Positions 37,233-45,575 of a stretch of DNA of 64,000 bases are shown piece after piece. Numbering within the stretch: the first letter of the stretch is position 1; each line of letters begins with the position of its first letter. The translations under genes and the position numbers were made by a program. This stretch comes from Thalassotalea_F euphylliae (GTDB lineage: Bacteria; Pseudomonadota; Gammaproteobacteria; Enterobacterales; Alteromonadaceae), in the NCBI RefSeq assembly GCF_042682785.1, contig NZ_JBHUIB010000003.1, forward strand, positions 682,001-746,000. Reading direction: 5' to 3'. The notes beneath the pieces are model-generated. The model did no database searches and was not told the DNA's origin. It saw nothing but the letters and a program-made list of their open reading frames with translations.

Positions 37233-38444
37233 TTAATGTTCGAATTGTTTTATGAGATTACGGCCTAGCTGCATCATATGTACTTGGTCTGGACCGTCGG
37301 CCAAGCGAAGCGTGCGTTGTCCTGCGAACATATGTGCTAAAAAGGTATCTTGCGAAACGCCGACCGCGCCATAAATTTGAATGGCTCTATCTAGTACGTC
37401 TAGTGCCATGTTTGGCGCGACAATTTTAATCATAGCGATTAAATCTTTGGCTGCCTTGTTGCCTTCTTCATCCATTTTTTGAGCAGCTTTCAACGTGAGT
37501 AAACGTGCTTGTTCAATTTGGCATGCTGACTTTGCGATGTCTTCACGTACGGATTGATTTTTGCTCATTGGCTGACCAAACACGTGACGTTGATTAACGC
37601 GCTCACACATCATATCGAGTGCTCTTTGTGCAGCACCAATCGCTCGCATACAGTGGTGTATCCTACCTGGGCCAAGCCTACCTTGAGCAATTTCAAAGCC
37701 TTTGCCTTCACCAACCAAAATATTACTAATAGGCACTCGCACATTATCAAATGTAACTTCAGCATGACCCTCAGGAGCATCGGTATAACCGAATACATGC
37801 ATAGGCCTTACAATGGAGACACCAGGCGTGTTCTTCGGGACTAAGATTTGTGATTGTTGTATATATCGATTGGGGTTATCTGCATCAGTTTTTCCCATAA
37901 CGATAAGAATTTCACACTGTACGCGACAGGCGCCGCTGATATAAAATTTTCGTCCATTGATGACATATTCATTGCCATCTCGTTCAATCCGGGTTTCTAT
38001 ATTGGTAGCGTCACTCGACGCAACGTCAGGTTCTGTCATCGCAAACGCTGAACGTATTTCACCATTGAGCAGAGGCGTTAACCATTTTTGTTGTTGTTCT
38101 TTGTTACCATATTTAGCCAATACTTCCATATTGCCGGTGTCTGGCGCTGCACAGTTAAACACCTCAGGTGCCCAATAGACTTTGCCCATTTCTTCCGCGA
38201 GTGGCGCATACTCGAGGTTTGTTAAACCTGCACTATGCTCGCCATAATTCACTGGGAGAAATAAGTTCCACAGACCTTTTGCTTGCGCTATTTTTTTAAG
38301 CTCTTCCATAAGAGGAGGTGTTGACCACCCATGCTCTTGGATTTGGTCATGCATCAATTGCTCGTTTGGATAAATATGTTCATCCATGAACGATTTTACC
38401 TGTGCAATTAGCTCGGTAACTTTCGGAGAATAGTTAAAGTCCAT
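37233..38444 (-). CDS. acyl-CoA dehydrogenase, ACAD10/11-like
   Basis: A 403-residue FAD enzyme. AFAMTEPDVASSDATN, FYISGACR, RLGPGRIHHCMRAIGAAQRALD and the C-terminal RTLRLADGPDQVH are features of the ACAD10/ACAD11-like branch, which often handles branched or hydroxylated acyl-CoAs. Second gene of the minus-strand cluster, with ribosome site AAAGGGG. The two dehydrogenases of different branches in one cluster suggest an unusual acyl substrate or two successive oxidations. Confidence 0.9.
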   Translation of the reverse strand: MDFNYSPKVTELIAQVKSFMDEHIYPNEQLMHDQIQEHGWSTPPLMEELKKIAQAKGLWNLFLPVNYGEHSAGLTNLEYAPLAEEMGKVYWAPEVFNCAAPDTGNMEVLAKYGNKEQQQKWLTPLLNGEIRSAFAMTEPDVASSDATNIETRIERDGNEYVINGRKFYISGACRVQCEILIVMGKTDADNPNRYIQQSQILVPKNTPGVSIVRPMHVFGYTDAPEGHAEVTFDNVRVPISNILVGEGKGFEIAQGRLGPGRIHHCMRAIGAAQRALDMMCERVNQRHVFGQPMSKNQSVREDIAKSACQIEQARLLTLKAAQKMDEEGNKAAKDLIAMIKIVAPNMALDVLDRAIQIYGAVGVSQDTFLAHMFAGQRTLRLADGPDQVHMMQLGRNLIKQFEH

Positions 38445-38488
38445 CTAGAAGCCCCTTTCATTTTTGATTTTCTACGTTATTGAATTGC

Positions 38489-39253
38489 TTAGCCGATCAA
38501 GTAACCGCCGTCGACATTGATTGCGGTGCCTGTTGTGTAGCTAGAGGCATTAGAGACGAGATAAAGCACAGTACCTGCCATTTCATCGGGTTCAGCAACG
38601 CGTCTCATCGGCACATGCTGCATTGCTTGTTCTAATATTTTGGGGTTTTTGACGAGTGTAGCTGCAAACTTGGTATCGGTGGCACCTGGTAATAATGCAT
38701 TCACACGTATGTTGAAAGACGCGCATTCTTTTGCGAATGCTTTTGTCATTGAAATAACCGCTGCTTTGGTGATTGAATAGATACCTTGGAGGTCTCCAGG
38801 AATCACACCATTTACCGACGCAACATTTACAATGGCACCGCCGCCATTTTGCTTCATCAGGTTAGCGCCTTTAGTAGACATGAAAAAGTACCCTCGAATA
38901 TTGACGTCGACTGTTTTTGTATACGCGCTCAAATCTGTTTCAAGGATATGGCCAAAATAGGGGTTAGCAGCAGCGTTATTCACTAAAATATCTAGCCGAC
39001 CATGTGCTGATTCAATATGACCGTATAGCGAATCGACCTGTTCTATTTCGCCAATATGGCAGGCGAACGCTTCGGCTGAACCGCCAGCTTCTTTAATTTG
39101 GTCAACAACTGCTTGGCAACCTTCAATTTTTCGGCTAGATACCAGGACATGGGCACCATAAGCAGCTAGTGTTTTAGCAATACTTTCACCAATACCACGG
39201 CTCGCACCGGTGACTAAAGCAACTTTGCCCGTGAGATCAAATAAATTATTCAT
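38489..39253 (-). CDS. SDR-family oxidoreductase, first gene of the acyl-CoA cluster
   Basis: A 254-residue short-chain dehydrogenase: TGASRGIGESIA, NNAAANP, NVASVNGVIPG with YSITK as the catalytic pair, and the terminal TGTAINVDGGYLIG. I start it at the ATG at 39253 (MNNLFDLTGK), with AAGGA seven bases upstream. It is divergent from the LysR regulator, with a symmetric AATAGT-N8-ACTATT element between them. Confidence 0.9.
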   Translation of the reverse strand: MNNLFDLTGKVALVTGASRGIGESIAKTLAAYGAHVLVSSRKIEGCQAVVDQIKEAGGSAEAFACHIGEIEQVDSLYGHIESAHGRLDILVNNAAANPYFGHILETDLSAYTKTVDVNIRGYFFMSTKGANLMKQNGGGAIVNVASVNGVIPGDLQGIYSITKAAVISMTKAFAKECASFNIRVNALLPGATDTKFAATLVKNPKILEQAMQHVPMRRVAEPDEMAGTVLYLVSNASSYTTGTAINVDGGYLIG

Positions 39254-39346
39254 ATCGTTGTCCTTGACCATGCGCTCATTACAGCAGCGCAAAATATGTG
39301 TGTTAAAAATCATATTATTGAGCTAACCTAAATTACACAAATGAAT

Positions 39347-39366
39347 AATAGTTATCGGTCACTATT
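39347..39366. promoter_or_regulatory. candidate LysR-type operator
   Basis: AATAGT-N8-ACTATT is a perfect 6-8-6 inverted repeat that contains a T-N11-A core, the usual LysR-family arrangement. It lies between the LysR gene (43 bases upstream of its ATG) and the acyl-CoA cluster (94 bases upstream of its first ATG). Confidence 0.5.
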
Positions 39367-39408
39367 CGTGTGCCGAATTAATTACTCTAATAAAAGTAGG
39401 CAGTTTTA

Positions 39409-40299
39409 ATGAAAATTGACTTAAATTTGTTTGTCGTGTTTGAAGCGATCTATTGTGAGGGCAATATCAGCAAAGCCGCCTCTGCATTGAATTTGTCACA
39501 ACCAGCAGTCAGTCACTCTCTTGCTAAGCTAAGAGATCATTTTGGCGATAAACTCTTCGTTCGCCAAGGTAATCAAATGCGCCCGACGACGGTTGCAAAG
39601 AATGTTATAGGCGACGTGCGCGAAGCATTGAACCAGTTACATACTAGTTTGTATCAGTCACAAAAGTTTGAGCCGGCGACATCCAGAAAATACTGCACTG
39701 TCTCAATGCATAGCTCTTTGGAAGCGTCCTATTTACCGTATTTTGCAGAGAAGTTAATCACAGAATCGCCCAATTTGAACTTTACCAGCAAGCGTGTTCG
39801 GCGAAGTGAAATTGAAACCAAATTGGCCAGTGGTGATATTGATTTAGCCATAGATATATTGTTGCCTGTGAGCAACAACATCATGCATACACAGCTTACC
39901 AAGGACAAATTGGTCGTCGTGGCTAGAGAGGGGCACCCTATATTTACGGGTAAATTTGATATGCAGCGCTACTTGAGCCAAACACACGTTGTTGCTTCAG
40001 CTAGGACAACAGGACCAAGTGTTGAAGATTATGAACTAGGCCGACTGGGAATACAGCGAAAGGTTGGCTTGAGGTGTCAACATTTGCTGTCGGCATGTCG
40101 AGTGATTACAAACAATGATATGTTACTGACACTCCCCGAAAATTCTGCTCGTATGTACAAAGCTTTGCTACCCATCGGCATTGTACCATTGCCTATAGAT
40201 GTCCCACCACTTGACGTACATATGTATTGGCACAAAAACCAAGACAAAGATCCCGCAAATTGTTGGTTAAGAAATAAAGTCTCTAGCAGTAACATATAG
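39409..40299 (+). CDS. LysR-family transcriptional regulator
   Basis: A 296-residue regulator. The winged helix-turn-helix (about 1-65) reads GNISKAASALNLSQPAVSHSLAKLRDHFGDKLFVRQ, here seen in two parts around the recognition helix, and is followed by the periplasmic-binding-like effector domain. It is divergent from the 12-kb acyl-CoA cluster and is the natural candidate to control it; the co-inducer would be an acyl-CoA or the parent acid, which is inference. Confidence 0.9.
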   Translation: MKIDLNLFVVFEAIYCEGNISKAASALNLSQPAVSHSLAKLRDHFGDKLFVRQGNQMRPTTVAKNVIGDVREALNQLHTSLYQSQKFEPATSRKYCTVSMHSSLEASYLPYFAEKLITESPNLNFTSKRVRRSEIETKLASGDIDLAIDILLPVSNNIMHTQLTKDKLVVVAREGHPIFTGKFDMQRYLSQTHVVASARTTGPSVEDYELGRLGIQRKVGLRCQHLLSACRVITNNDMLLTLPENSARMYKALLPIGIVPLPIDVPPLDVHMYWHKNQDKDPANCWLRNKVSSSNI

Positions 40300-40380
40300 A
40301 GCGTTTACATCTGCAAACAATAAGAACTTGCTTATACTTTAATGAGTTATAGAGAATTAATTAACGTATAGGCAAGGGAT

Positions 40381-42150
40381 ATGTTCACTCCTACTACAAT
40401 TGCTCCCAAGAAAATCCTTCTATTCCTTCTAGCATTTGCGACATTGTTTATGTGCAATTTCACGGCAGTAGCTAGCGATGCTTCACATCAAAATATAGCG
40501 TGGTCAGAAGCCTTCATGGGCCTTTTAGGCGGTTTGGCGCTTTTTTTATTTGGTATGGAACAAATGTCTGATGCGCTTAAGTCAGCACTAGGTGACCAAA
40601 TGAAGATGCTGCTTGCGAAACTGACTAAGAACAGGTTTACAGGTGCGTTGACCGGGGCATTTGTCACAGCAGTTATTCAATCATCCTCTGTTACTACTGT
40701 ATTAGTTGTTGGCTTTGTTTCGGCAGGCATGATGACAATGTCCCAATCTATTGGCGTCATCATGGGGGCCAATGTGGGTACGACAATAACAGCTCAAATA
40801 GTTGCTTTCAAAGTGGAGGAAGCCGCTTTATGGATGGTCGCATCTGGCTTTTTAATGATGTTTGCTGGGAAACGCGAAAAGACTAAACATTATGGGAATA
40901 TGTTGATGGGACTGGGCTTAATTTTCTATGGCATGAGCCTTATGGGAGAAGCAATGGAGCCATTGCGACGCTACCCGCCATTTCTTGAGCTGATGGTTAA
41001 AATGGATGAACACCTGCTCGCTATTATGGTAGGGGCACTCTTTACCGCGTTAGTTCAGTCTTCATCGGCTACGACTGCCATTGTTATAACGATGGCTGGA
41101 CAAGGTTTGATCAGTTTGGAAGCCGGCATTGCTCTCGCTTTTGGTGCGAATGTTGGTACTTGCATAACAGCGCAACTCGCCGCTTTGGGTAAATCAAGGG
41201 AGGCACTCAGAGCTGCGGTTGTCCACCTTGTTTTTAACTTAGGAGGGGTATTAATTTGGTTACCGTTTATCGGTGTTTTAGCGAGTTGGATTGTTACGAT
41301 TTCGCCACAACACCCAGAACTTTTCGGGACTGCTAGACTGGCAGCCGAAGTGCCTAGACAAATTGCTAATGCGCATACGGTATTCAATGTTTTCAATACG
41401 CTGTTTTTTCTGTCGCTTACCGGTTTTCTAGCGCAGCTTGTGTTAAAGCTAGTGCCTGAAAAAGCTGAGTCATTGTCTGTCATAATAAAACCTAAGTTTC
41501 TTGATAATACTTTGATTGATACGCCGAGTTTGGCAATTGAGCGCGCAAGACTTGAAGTAGCGAGAATGGCGTCTATTGTCACTAATATGTTTGAGAAAAT
41601 TCGTGAAGATGCGCAAAAGCGGGATGGAAATCTATTTACAAGAATCAAGCTAGAGGACGACAAAGTTGACCTGCTGCAAGGGGAAATATATCGATATTTG
41701 TCTGACATAAGAAAGCAACCGCTAAATGAGCAACAAAGTAAAGAGTTAAGTACGGTCATGCTTATGGCTGATGAAATAGAAAGTGTAGGGGATGTACTTG
41801 AAAACGATTTAGCGAGAGTGGCCAAAACAATTTATGACAACAACCTCAAATCCAGTAACACTATTAGGTACATATATCGGGAAATAGGTGACAAGTTATC
41901 TGTTGCTTTACAAAACTCGACACTGGCTATTAAAGACAACAACCAAATCGCTGCACAATCGGTGCTATCAATAAAAGGAGAGATAGATACATTGATTAAG
42001 CAGGCTTTTGAATTGCAAACCGAAAAGTTTACCGATGAAAACATAGAACTCGTGCGTCACGAGATGACCATTTTAGAAAATCTCAAACGGATTCATACAT
42101 ACTTGAAGCGCATAGCCAAAAGAGTTGTACCGCAAGAAATTGATGACTAG
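40381..42150 (+). CDS. Na+/phosphate cotransporter with C-terminal PhoU-like domain
   Basis: A 589-residue inner-membrane protein. After a signal-anchor-like N-terminus (about 1-33) there are two inverted Na/Pi-cotransporter repeats, each with the diagnostic QSSS motif (VIQSSSVTT and VQSSSATT) and GANVGT. The last 200 residues are charged and helical like PhoU domains. It imports phosphate with sodium, or exports it as reported for E. coli YjbB. The gene is 82 bases after the LysR gene and appears independent of it. Confidence 0.9.
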   Translation: MFTPTTIAPKKILLFLLAFATLFMCNFTAVASDASHQNIAWSEAFMGLLGGLALFLFGMEQMSDALKSALGDQMKMLLAKLTKNRFTGALTGAFVTAVIQSSSVTTVLVVGFVSAGMMTMSQSIGVIMGANVGTTITAQIVAFKVEEAALWMVASGFLMMFAGKREKTKHYGNMLMGLGLIFYGMSLMGEAMEPLRRYPPFLELMVKMDEHLLAIMVGALFTALVQSSSATTAIVITMAGQGLISLEAGIALAFGANVGTCITAQLAALGKSREALRAAVVHLVFNLGGVLIWLPFIGVLASWIVTISPQHPELFGTARLAAEVPRQIANAHTVFNVFNTLFFLSLTGFLAQLVLKLVPEKAESLSVIIKPKFLDNTLIDTPSLAIERARLEVARMASIVTNMFEKIREDAQKRDGNLFTRIKLEDDKVDLLQGEIYRYLSDIRKQPLNEQQSKELSTVMLMADEIESVGDVLENDLARVAKTIYDNNLKSSNTIRYIYREIGDKLSVALQNSTLAIKDNNQIAAQSVLSIKGEIDTLIKQAFELQTEKFTDENIELVRHEMTILENLKRIHTYLKRIAKRVVPQEIDD

Positions 42151-42323
42151 CTCGATGGATGGAGTTGGTAAAATGTTTTTACAGGCACTGCAAATGACAG
42201 TTTCAATAAGGTAGCAGCCATTATTTTGGTTATGGGCGTCGTTTGTTTTTTCAGAGAAGGAACCGATGAAATACGGTCATGTATCGCCAATAATATTGGT
42301 TCTTGTTGGTCGATAAGAAGCGT
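42151..42323. other. spacer with a decayed tRNA-array unit
   Basis: Between the Na/Pi gene and the tRNA array. From about 42257 it resembles the 99-base pseudo-units further on (shared GGAACCGA, GGTC-TG and GATAAGAA in the same order and spacing) but is much more diverged. An AT-rich hairpin GTAAAA/TTTTAC lies just after the Na/Pi stop. No strong terminator is visible for either strand. Confidence 0.5.
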
Positions 42324-42422
42324 TGGTTGCGGGAGCCCTGTATTTTAACTGAAAGGGAACCGACGACCTAAGGTCGTGAATTACAACCCAACGTTTGTTT
42401 TGTTTCTAATGTTGATAAGAAT
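42324..42422 (-). pseudogene. tRNA-fMet-derived pseudo-unit, copy 1 (99 bp)
   Basis: Read on the minus strand it keeps the tRNA end GGGCTCCCGCAACCA and the segment GGTCGTCGGTTC, but the 5' acceptor strand, D arm and anticodon arm are missing and the T loop is replaced by a longer insert (CCCTTTCAG...CAGGG). It cannot form a cloverleaf. Copy 2 is nearly identical. Confidence 0.7.
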
Positions 42423-42499
<77 letters not shown>

Positions 42500-42567
42500 T
42501 CCGAATGGTTTACCGAAGTAAACGAGCCAAGGTTGTTTTGATTCTGACCTACAAAAGAATTAAGAAT

Positions 42568-42644
<77 letters not shown>

Positions 42645-42712
42645 TCCGAATGGTTTACCGAAGTAAACGAGCCAAGGTTGTTTTAATTCTGACCTATAAA
42701 AGAATTATGAGT

Positions 42713-42811
42713 TGGTTGCGGGAGCCCTGTATTTTAACTGAAAGGGAACCGACGACCTAAGGTCGTGAATAACAACCCAACATTTGTTTTGTTTCTAATG
42801 TTGAAAAGAAT
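42713..42811 (-). pseudogene. tRNA-fMet-derived pseudo-unit, copy 2 (99 bp)
   Basis: Differs from copy 1 at only a few bases, with the same truncated tRNA 3' half and the insert. It carries ACGACC-TTA-GGTCGT as a compact hairpin on the transcribed strand. Confidence 0.7.
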
Positions 42812-42888
<77 letters not shown>

Positions 42889-42974
42889 TCCGAATGGTTT
42901 ACCGAAGTAAACAAGCCGATAATGTTTGAATTCTATTATCAAAGAATTGTTTCACCTCTGTGAAAGCGAGGCGT

Positions 42975-43003
42975 ATGTTAAGGATAGTTGAATTAATTTG
43001 CAA
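42975..43003 (-). promoter_or_regulatory. candidate promoter of the initiator tRNA array
   Basis: On the minus strand TTGCAA (43003-42998), 17 bases, TAACAT (42980-42975), followed by a GC-rich start region (ACGCC) as is common for stringently controlled stable RNA promoters. Confidence 0.45.
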
Positions 43004-43185
43004 CCTATATTTACGCTATTTTTACCGTTGGCCTATTAATTGTACGAAATGAAGCATATTTAGGCGTATATCGGATTTTCCTTACGTAAAATTACATAAA
43101 TTTGACCGATAAATTACCGTAATGCCTAGGTAATCTATCTATGGTTGTTTATAATTGCCGCCAATTTTTCTGATGGAATACTTCT

Positions 43186-45315
43186 ATGTTTCAATTTTTG
43201 GCGCTTACTTCTCCCGGCATTGAAATTTTGCTCGCTGATGAAATAAATCAACTTGGCGGAGAACAAGTGGTTCAAAAACCTGAAGGAGTTTATTTTTCTG
43301 CCGATTTGGCTACTGCATACAAGGTCTGTCTATGGACGAGGCTTGCAAGTCGTGTTTTGTTAAAGCTATCGGAAAGTGAAGCGAATGACAAAGACTCGCT
43401 ATACGCAGGTGCTAAAGCCGTCGAATGGCCTGAAGTGTTTAATGTACAAAGTCCTTTCGCGGTTGATTTTGTGGGTAAATCCAAGGAAATAAGAAACAGT
43501 CAGTTTGGCGCACTAACGGTAAAAGACGCTATTGTTGATTGTTTTCGTGAGAATACTGATGTAAGACCGTCTGTAGACAAATCATCACCTGATATCCGTA
43601 TTCAAGCGCGTTTGTTAAAAGGTAAAGTGAGCTTCTATCTTGATTTTTCTGGAAGAGGGTTATTCCAACGTGGTTATCGCAGAGACAGTGGTTCTGCTCC
43701 TTTGAAAGAAAACTTGGCAGCGGCAATCGTACTTCGCTCAGGCTGGTTATCGGATACCTCAAAACCATTAGTGGATCCTATGTGTGGTTCAGGTACTGTG
43801 CTCATTGAAGCTGTTTCAATGGCAACGGGGCAAGCGCCAGGCTTGGATAGGAGCTTCTGGGGCTTCGAATATTGGCTAGGAAATGACGAAGCAAGTTGGG
43901 AGTCTGCACTAAACGATGCAAAACAATTGTCAATCAATAACTTCGATAACTTTACTGGAAAAGTGTACGGCAGTGATATCGACCACAGAGTGATTAAAAC
44001 GGCTAAACAAAATGCTGCCAAAGCGGGTTTTTCAGATTTAATCGAGTTTAGTTGTAAAGATGCCGGCAAAATTACCAATGTATTTTCAAAGCCAGGTGTT
44101 TTGTTGTTTAACCCTCCTTATGGTGAACGTATAGGTGAATTACCTGAGCTCGTAGAATTATTTAGCGAGTTTGGCCAAAAGCTCAAACAGCAATATGCCG
44201 ATTGGACGGTGGCGATCCTAACTGCCAATCTTGAATTGCTTTCATTACTGAAGCTTGCGAGCACTAAACGCTACAAATTTAAGAATGGACCTCTTGATGC
44301 TGTGCTTGCAACATACCTGATCGATGAAAAACAAAAAGAGCGTGATGTTGCCCATGGCACCGTAGATTTAAATCAACAAGATTCAGATTTTGCCAACAGA
44401 TTGAAGAAAAACTTAAAGTCACTCAAAGGTTGGATTAAGTCAGAGGGAGTAGAGTGTTATCGTTGCTACGATGCGGACATTCCTGAGTATAATGTCGCTG
44501 TTGATGTTTATGGAGAATATCTGGTTATTCAAGAATATGCTGCTCCAGCTAAGATTGCGCCAGAAAAAGTAGCAAAGCGTTTACAAGAAGTTATTTATTG
44601 GGCGCCTAAAGTGACTGAAACACCCACAAACAATGTGGTTCTAAAAACGCGTCAAAAACAGAAAGGCAGTAATCAGTATCAAAAGCTAAATAAAAAGAAT
44701 CATGAACTCGTGATTCAAGAGTATGGTGCAAAGCTAAAAGTCAATTTGTGGGACTACCTCGACACAGGTTTGTTTTTAGATCATCGAAAAACCCGACAGA
44801 TAGTAGCAAAGCTTGCCAAAGGAAAAACTTTCCTTAACTTGTTTGCTTATACTGGCTCTGTCTCAGTGCATGCGGCATTGCATGGTGCAGACTCCGTTAC
44901 AACAGTAGATATGTCTAAGACTTATTTGACTTGGGCCGAAGAGAATTTTGCGTTAAACAAACTGCAAAGCCACAAATATGAATTTATTCAAGCTGATTGC
45001 CTTTCATGGTTAAAAGATAACGGCCGAAAATTCTCGTTTATTTTTATCGACCCACCTACCTTTTCAAATTCAAAGCGCATGGACGATACATTTGATGTAC
45101 AACGTGATCATGTTGATATGCTCACTGATGCTTACAACGCATTAGAGCAAGGCGGACAGATTATGTTTACTAACAATAAGCGCAATTTCAAAATGGACTT
45201 AGACGCCATGAAAGGGCTAGGCTTCTCTGTTGAAAATTTAACAGAGCGCACGCGTGATAAAGATTTTGCTCGTAATAAGCATATCCATAACAGTTGGTTA
45301 CTTACAAAAAAATAA
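43186..45315 (+). CDS. rlmL: 23S rRNA methyltransferase RlmKL (m2G2445 / m7G2069)
   Basis: A 709-residue fusion of two methyltransferases. The N-terminal half has a THUMP domain (about 50-155) and the RlmL catalytic motif FNPPYGER near 308; the C-terminal half is RlmK-like with NLFAYTGSVSVHAA and DPPTFSNSKRM near 621. Together they modify two guanines of 23S rRNA. The fused form is normal for gammaproteobacteria. A -10 TATAAT lies at 43150-43155. The next gene begins two bases after the stop. Confidence 0.95.
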   Translation: MFQFLALTSPGIEILLADEINQLGGEQVVQKPEGVYFSADLATAYKVCLWTRLASRVLLKLSESEANDKDSLYAGAKAVEWPEVFNVQSPFAVDFVGKSKEIRNSQFGALTVKDAIVDCFRENTDVRPSVDKSSPDIRIQARLLKGKVSFYLDFSGRGLFQRGYRRDSGSAPLKENLAAAIVLRSGWLSDTSKPLVDPMCGSGTVLIEAVSMATGQAPGLDRSFWGFEYWLGNDEASWESALNDAKQLSINNFDNFTGKVYGSDIDHRVIKTAKQNAAKAGFSDLIEFSCKDAGKITNVFSKPGVLLFNPPYGERIGELPELVELFSEFGQKLKQQYADWTVAILTANLELLSLLKLASTKRYKFKNGPLDAVLATYLIDEKQKERDVAHGTVDLNQQDSDFANRLKKNLKSLKGWIKSEGVECYRCYDADIPEYNVAVDVYGEYLVIQEYAAPAKIAPEKVAKRLQEVIYWAPKVTETPTNNVVLKTRQKQKGSNQYQKLNKKNHELVIQEYGAKLKVNLWDYLDTGLFLDHRKTRQIVAKLAKGKTFLNLFAYTGSVSVHAALHGADSVTTVDMSKTYLTWAEENFALNKLQSHKYEFIQADCLSWLKDNGRKFSFIFIDPPTFSNSKRMDDTFDVQRDHVDMLTDAYNALEQGGQIMFTNNKRNFKMDLDAMKGLGFSVENLTERTRDKDFARNKHIHNSWLLTKK

Positions 45316-45316
45316 T

Positions 45317-45574
45317 ATGTTAGAAAACGGATTCCTTTTATATAGCAGCGAAGGTTGCCACTTGTGTGAGGACGCGCTCGCGTTATGTCATCACTTGCCA
45401 GTTCCGATTATGTTGACTGTGGTTGATATTGTTGATGAGGAAGATTTAGTGAAACACTATGGGCAACATATACCGGTAATACAACGAGATATTGATGGTA
45501 AAGAACTATTCTGGCCATTTGACTTAGCGACATTGACTGCGTTCGTTACTGAACAAGTCGAAAAAGAGGCATAG
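45317..45574 (+). CDS. glutaredoxin-like thiol-disulfide protein
   Basis: An 85-residue protein with a thioredoxin-fold start LLYSSEGCHLCEDA holding a CxxC pair (Cys14, Cys17), a middle strand VVDIVDEEDLVKHYG and the cis-Pro motif IPVIQR. This is the DUF836/glutaredoxin-like family often next to rlmKL and uup. It starts one base after the rlmL stop (TAATATG) without an own ribosome site, so translation is probably coupled; uup begins two bases after its end. Role unknown beyond redox chemistry. Confidence 0.85.
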   Translation: MLENGFLLYSSEGCHLCEDALALCHHLPVPIMLTVVDIVDEEDLVKHYGQHIPVIQRDIDGKELFWPFDLATLTAFVTEQVEKEA

Positions 45575-45575
45575 C

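Noticed and set aside
39262..39276. TTGACCA near the start of the first acyl-CoA cluster gene
   Set aside because: Single half-site without the TGGTCA partner; overlaps the ribosome-site region of the SDR gene and is probably chance.
41055..41825. Long minus-strand open frame (256 codons) opposite the Na/Pi cotransporter gene
   Set aside because: Serine-rich antisense shadow of a conserved membrane-protein gene; no start signal or homology recognised.
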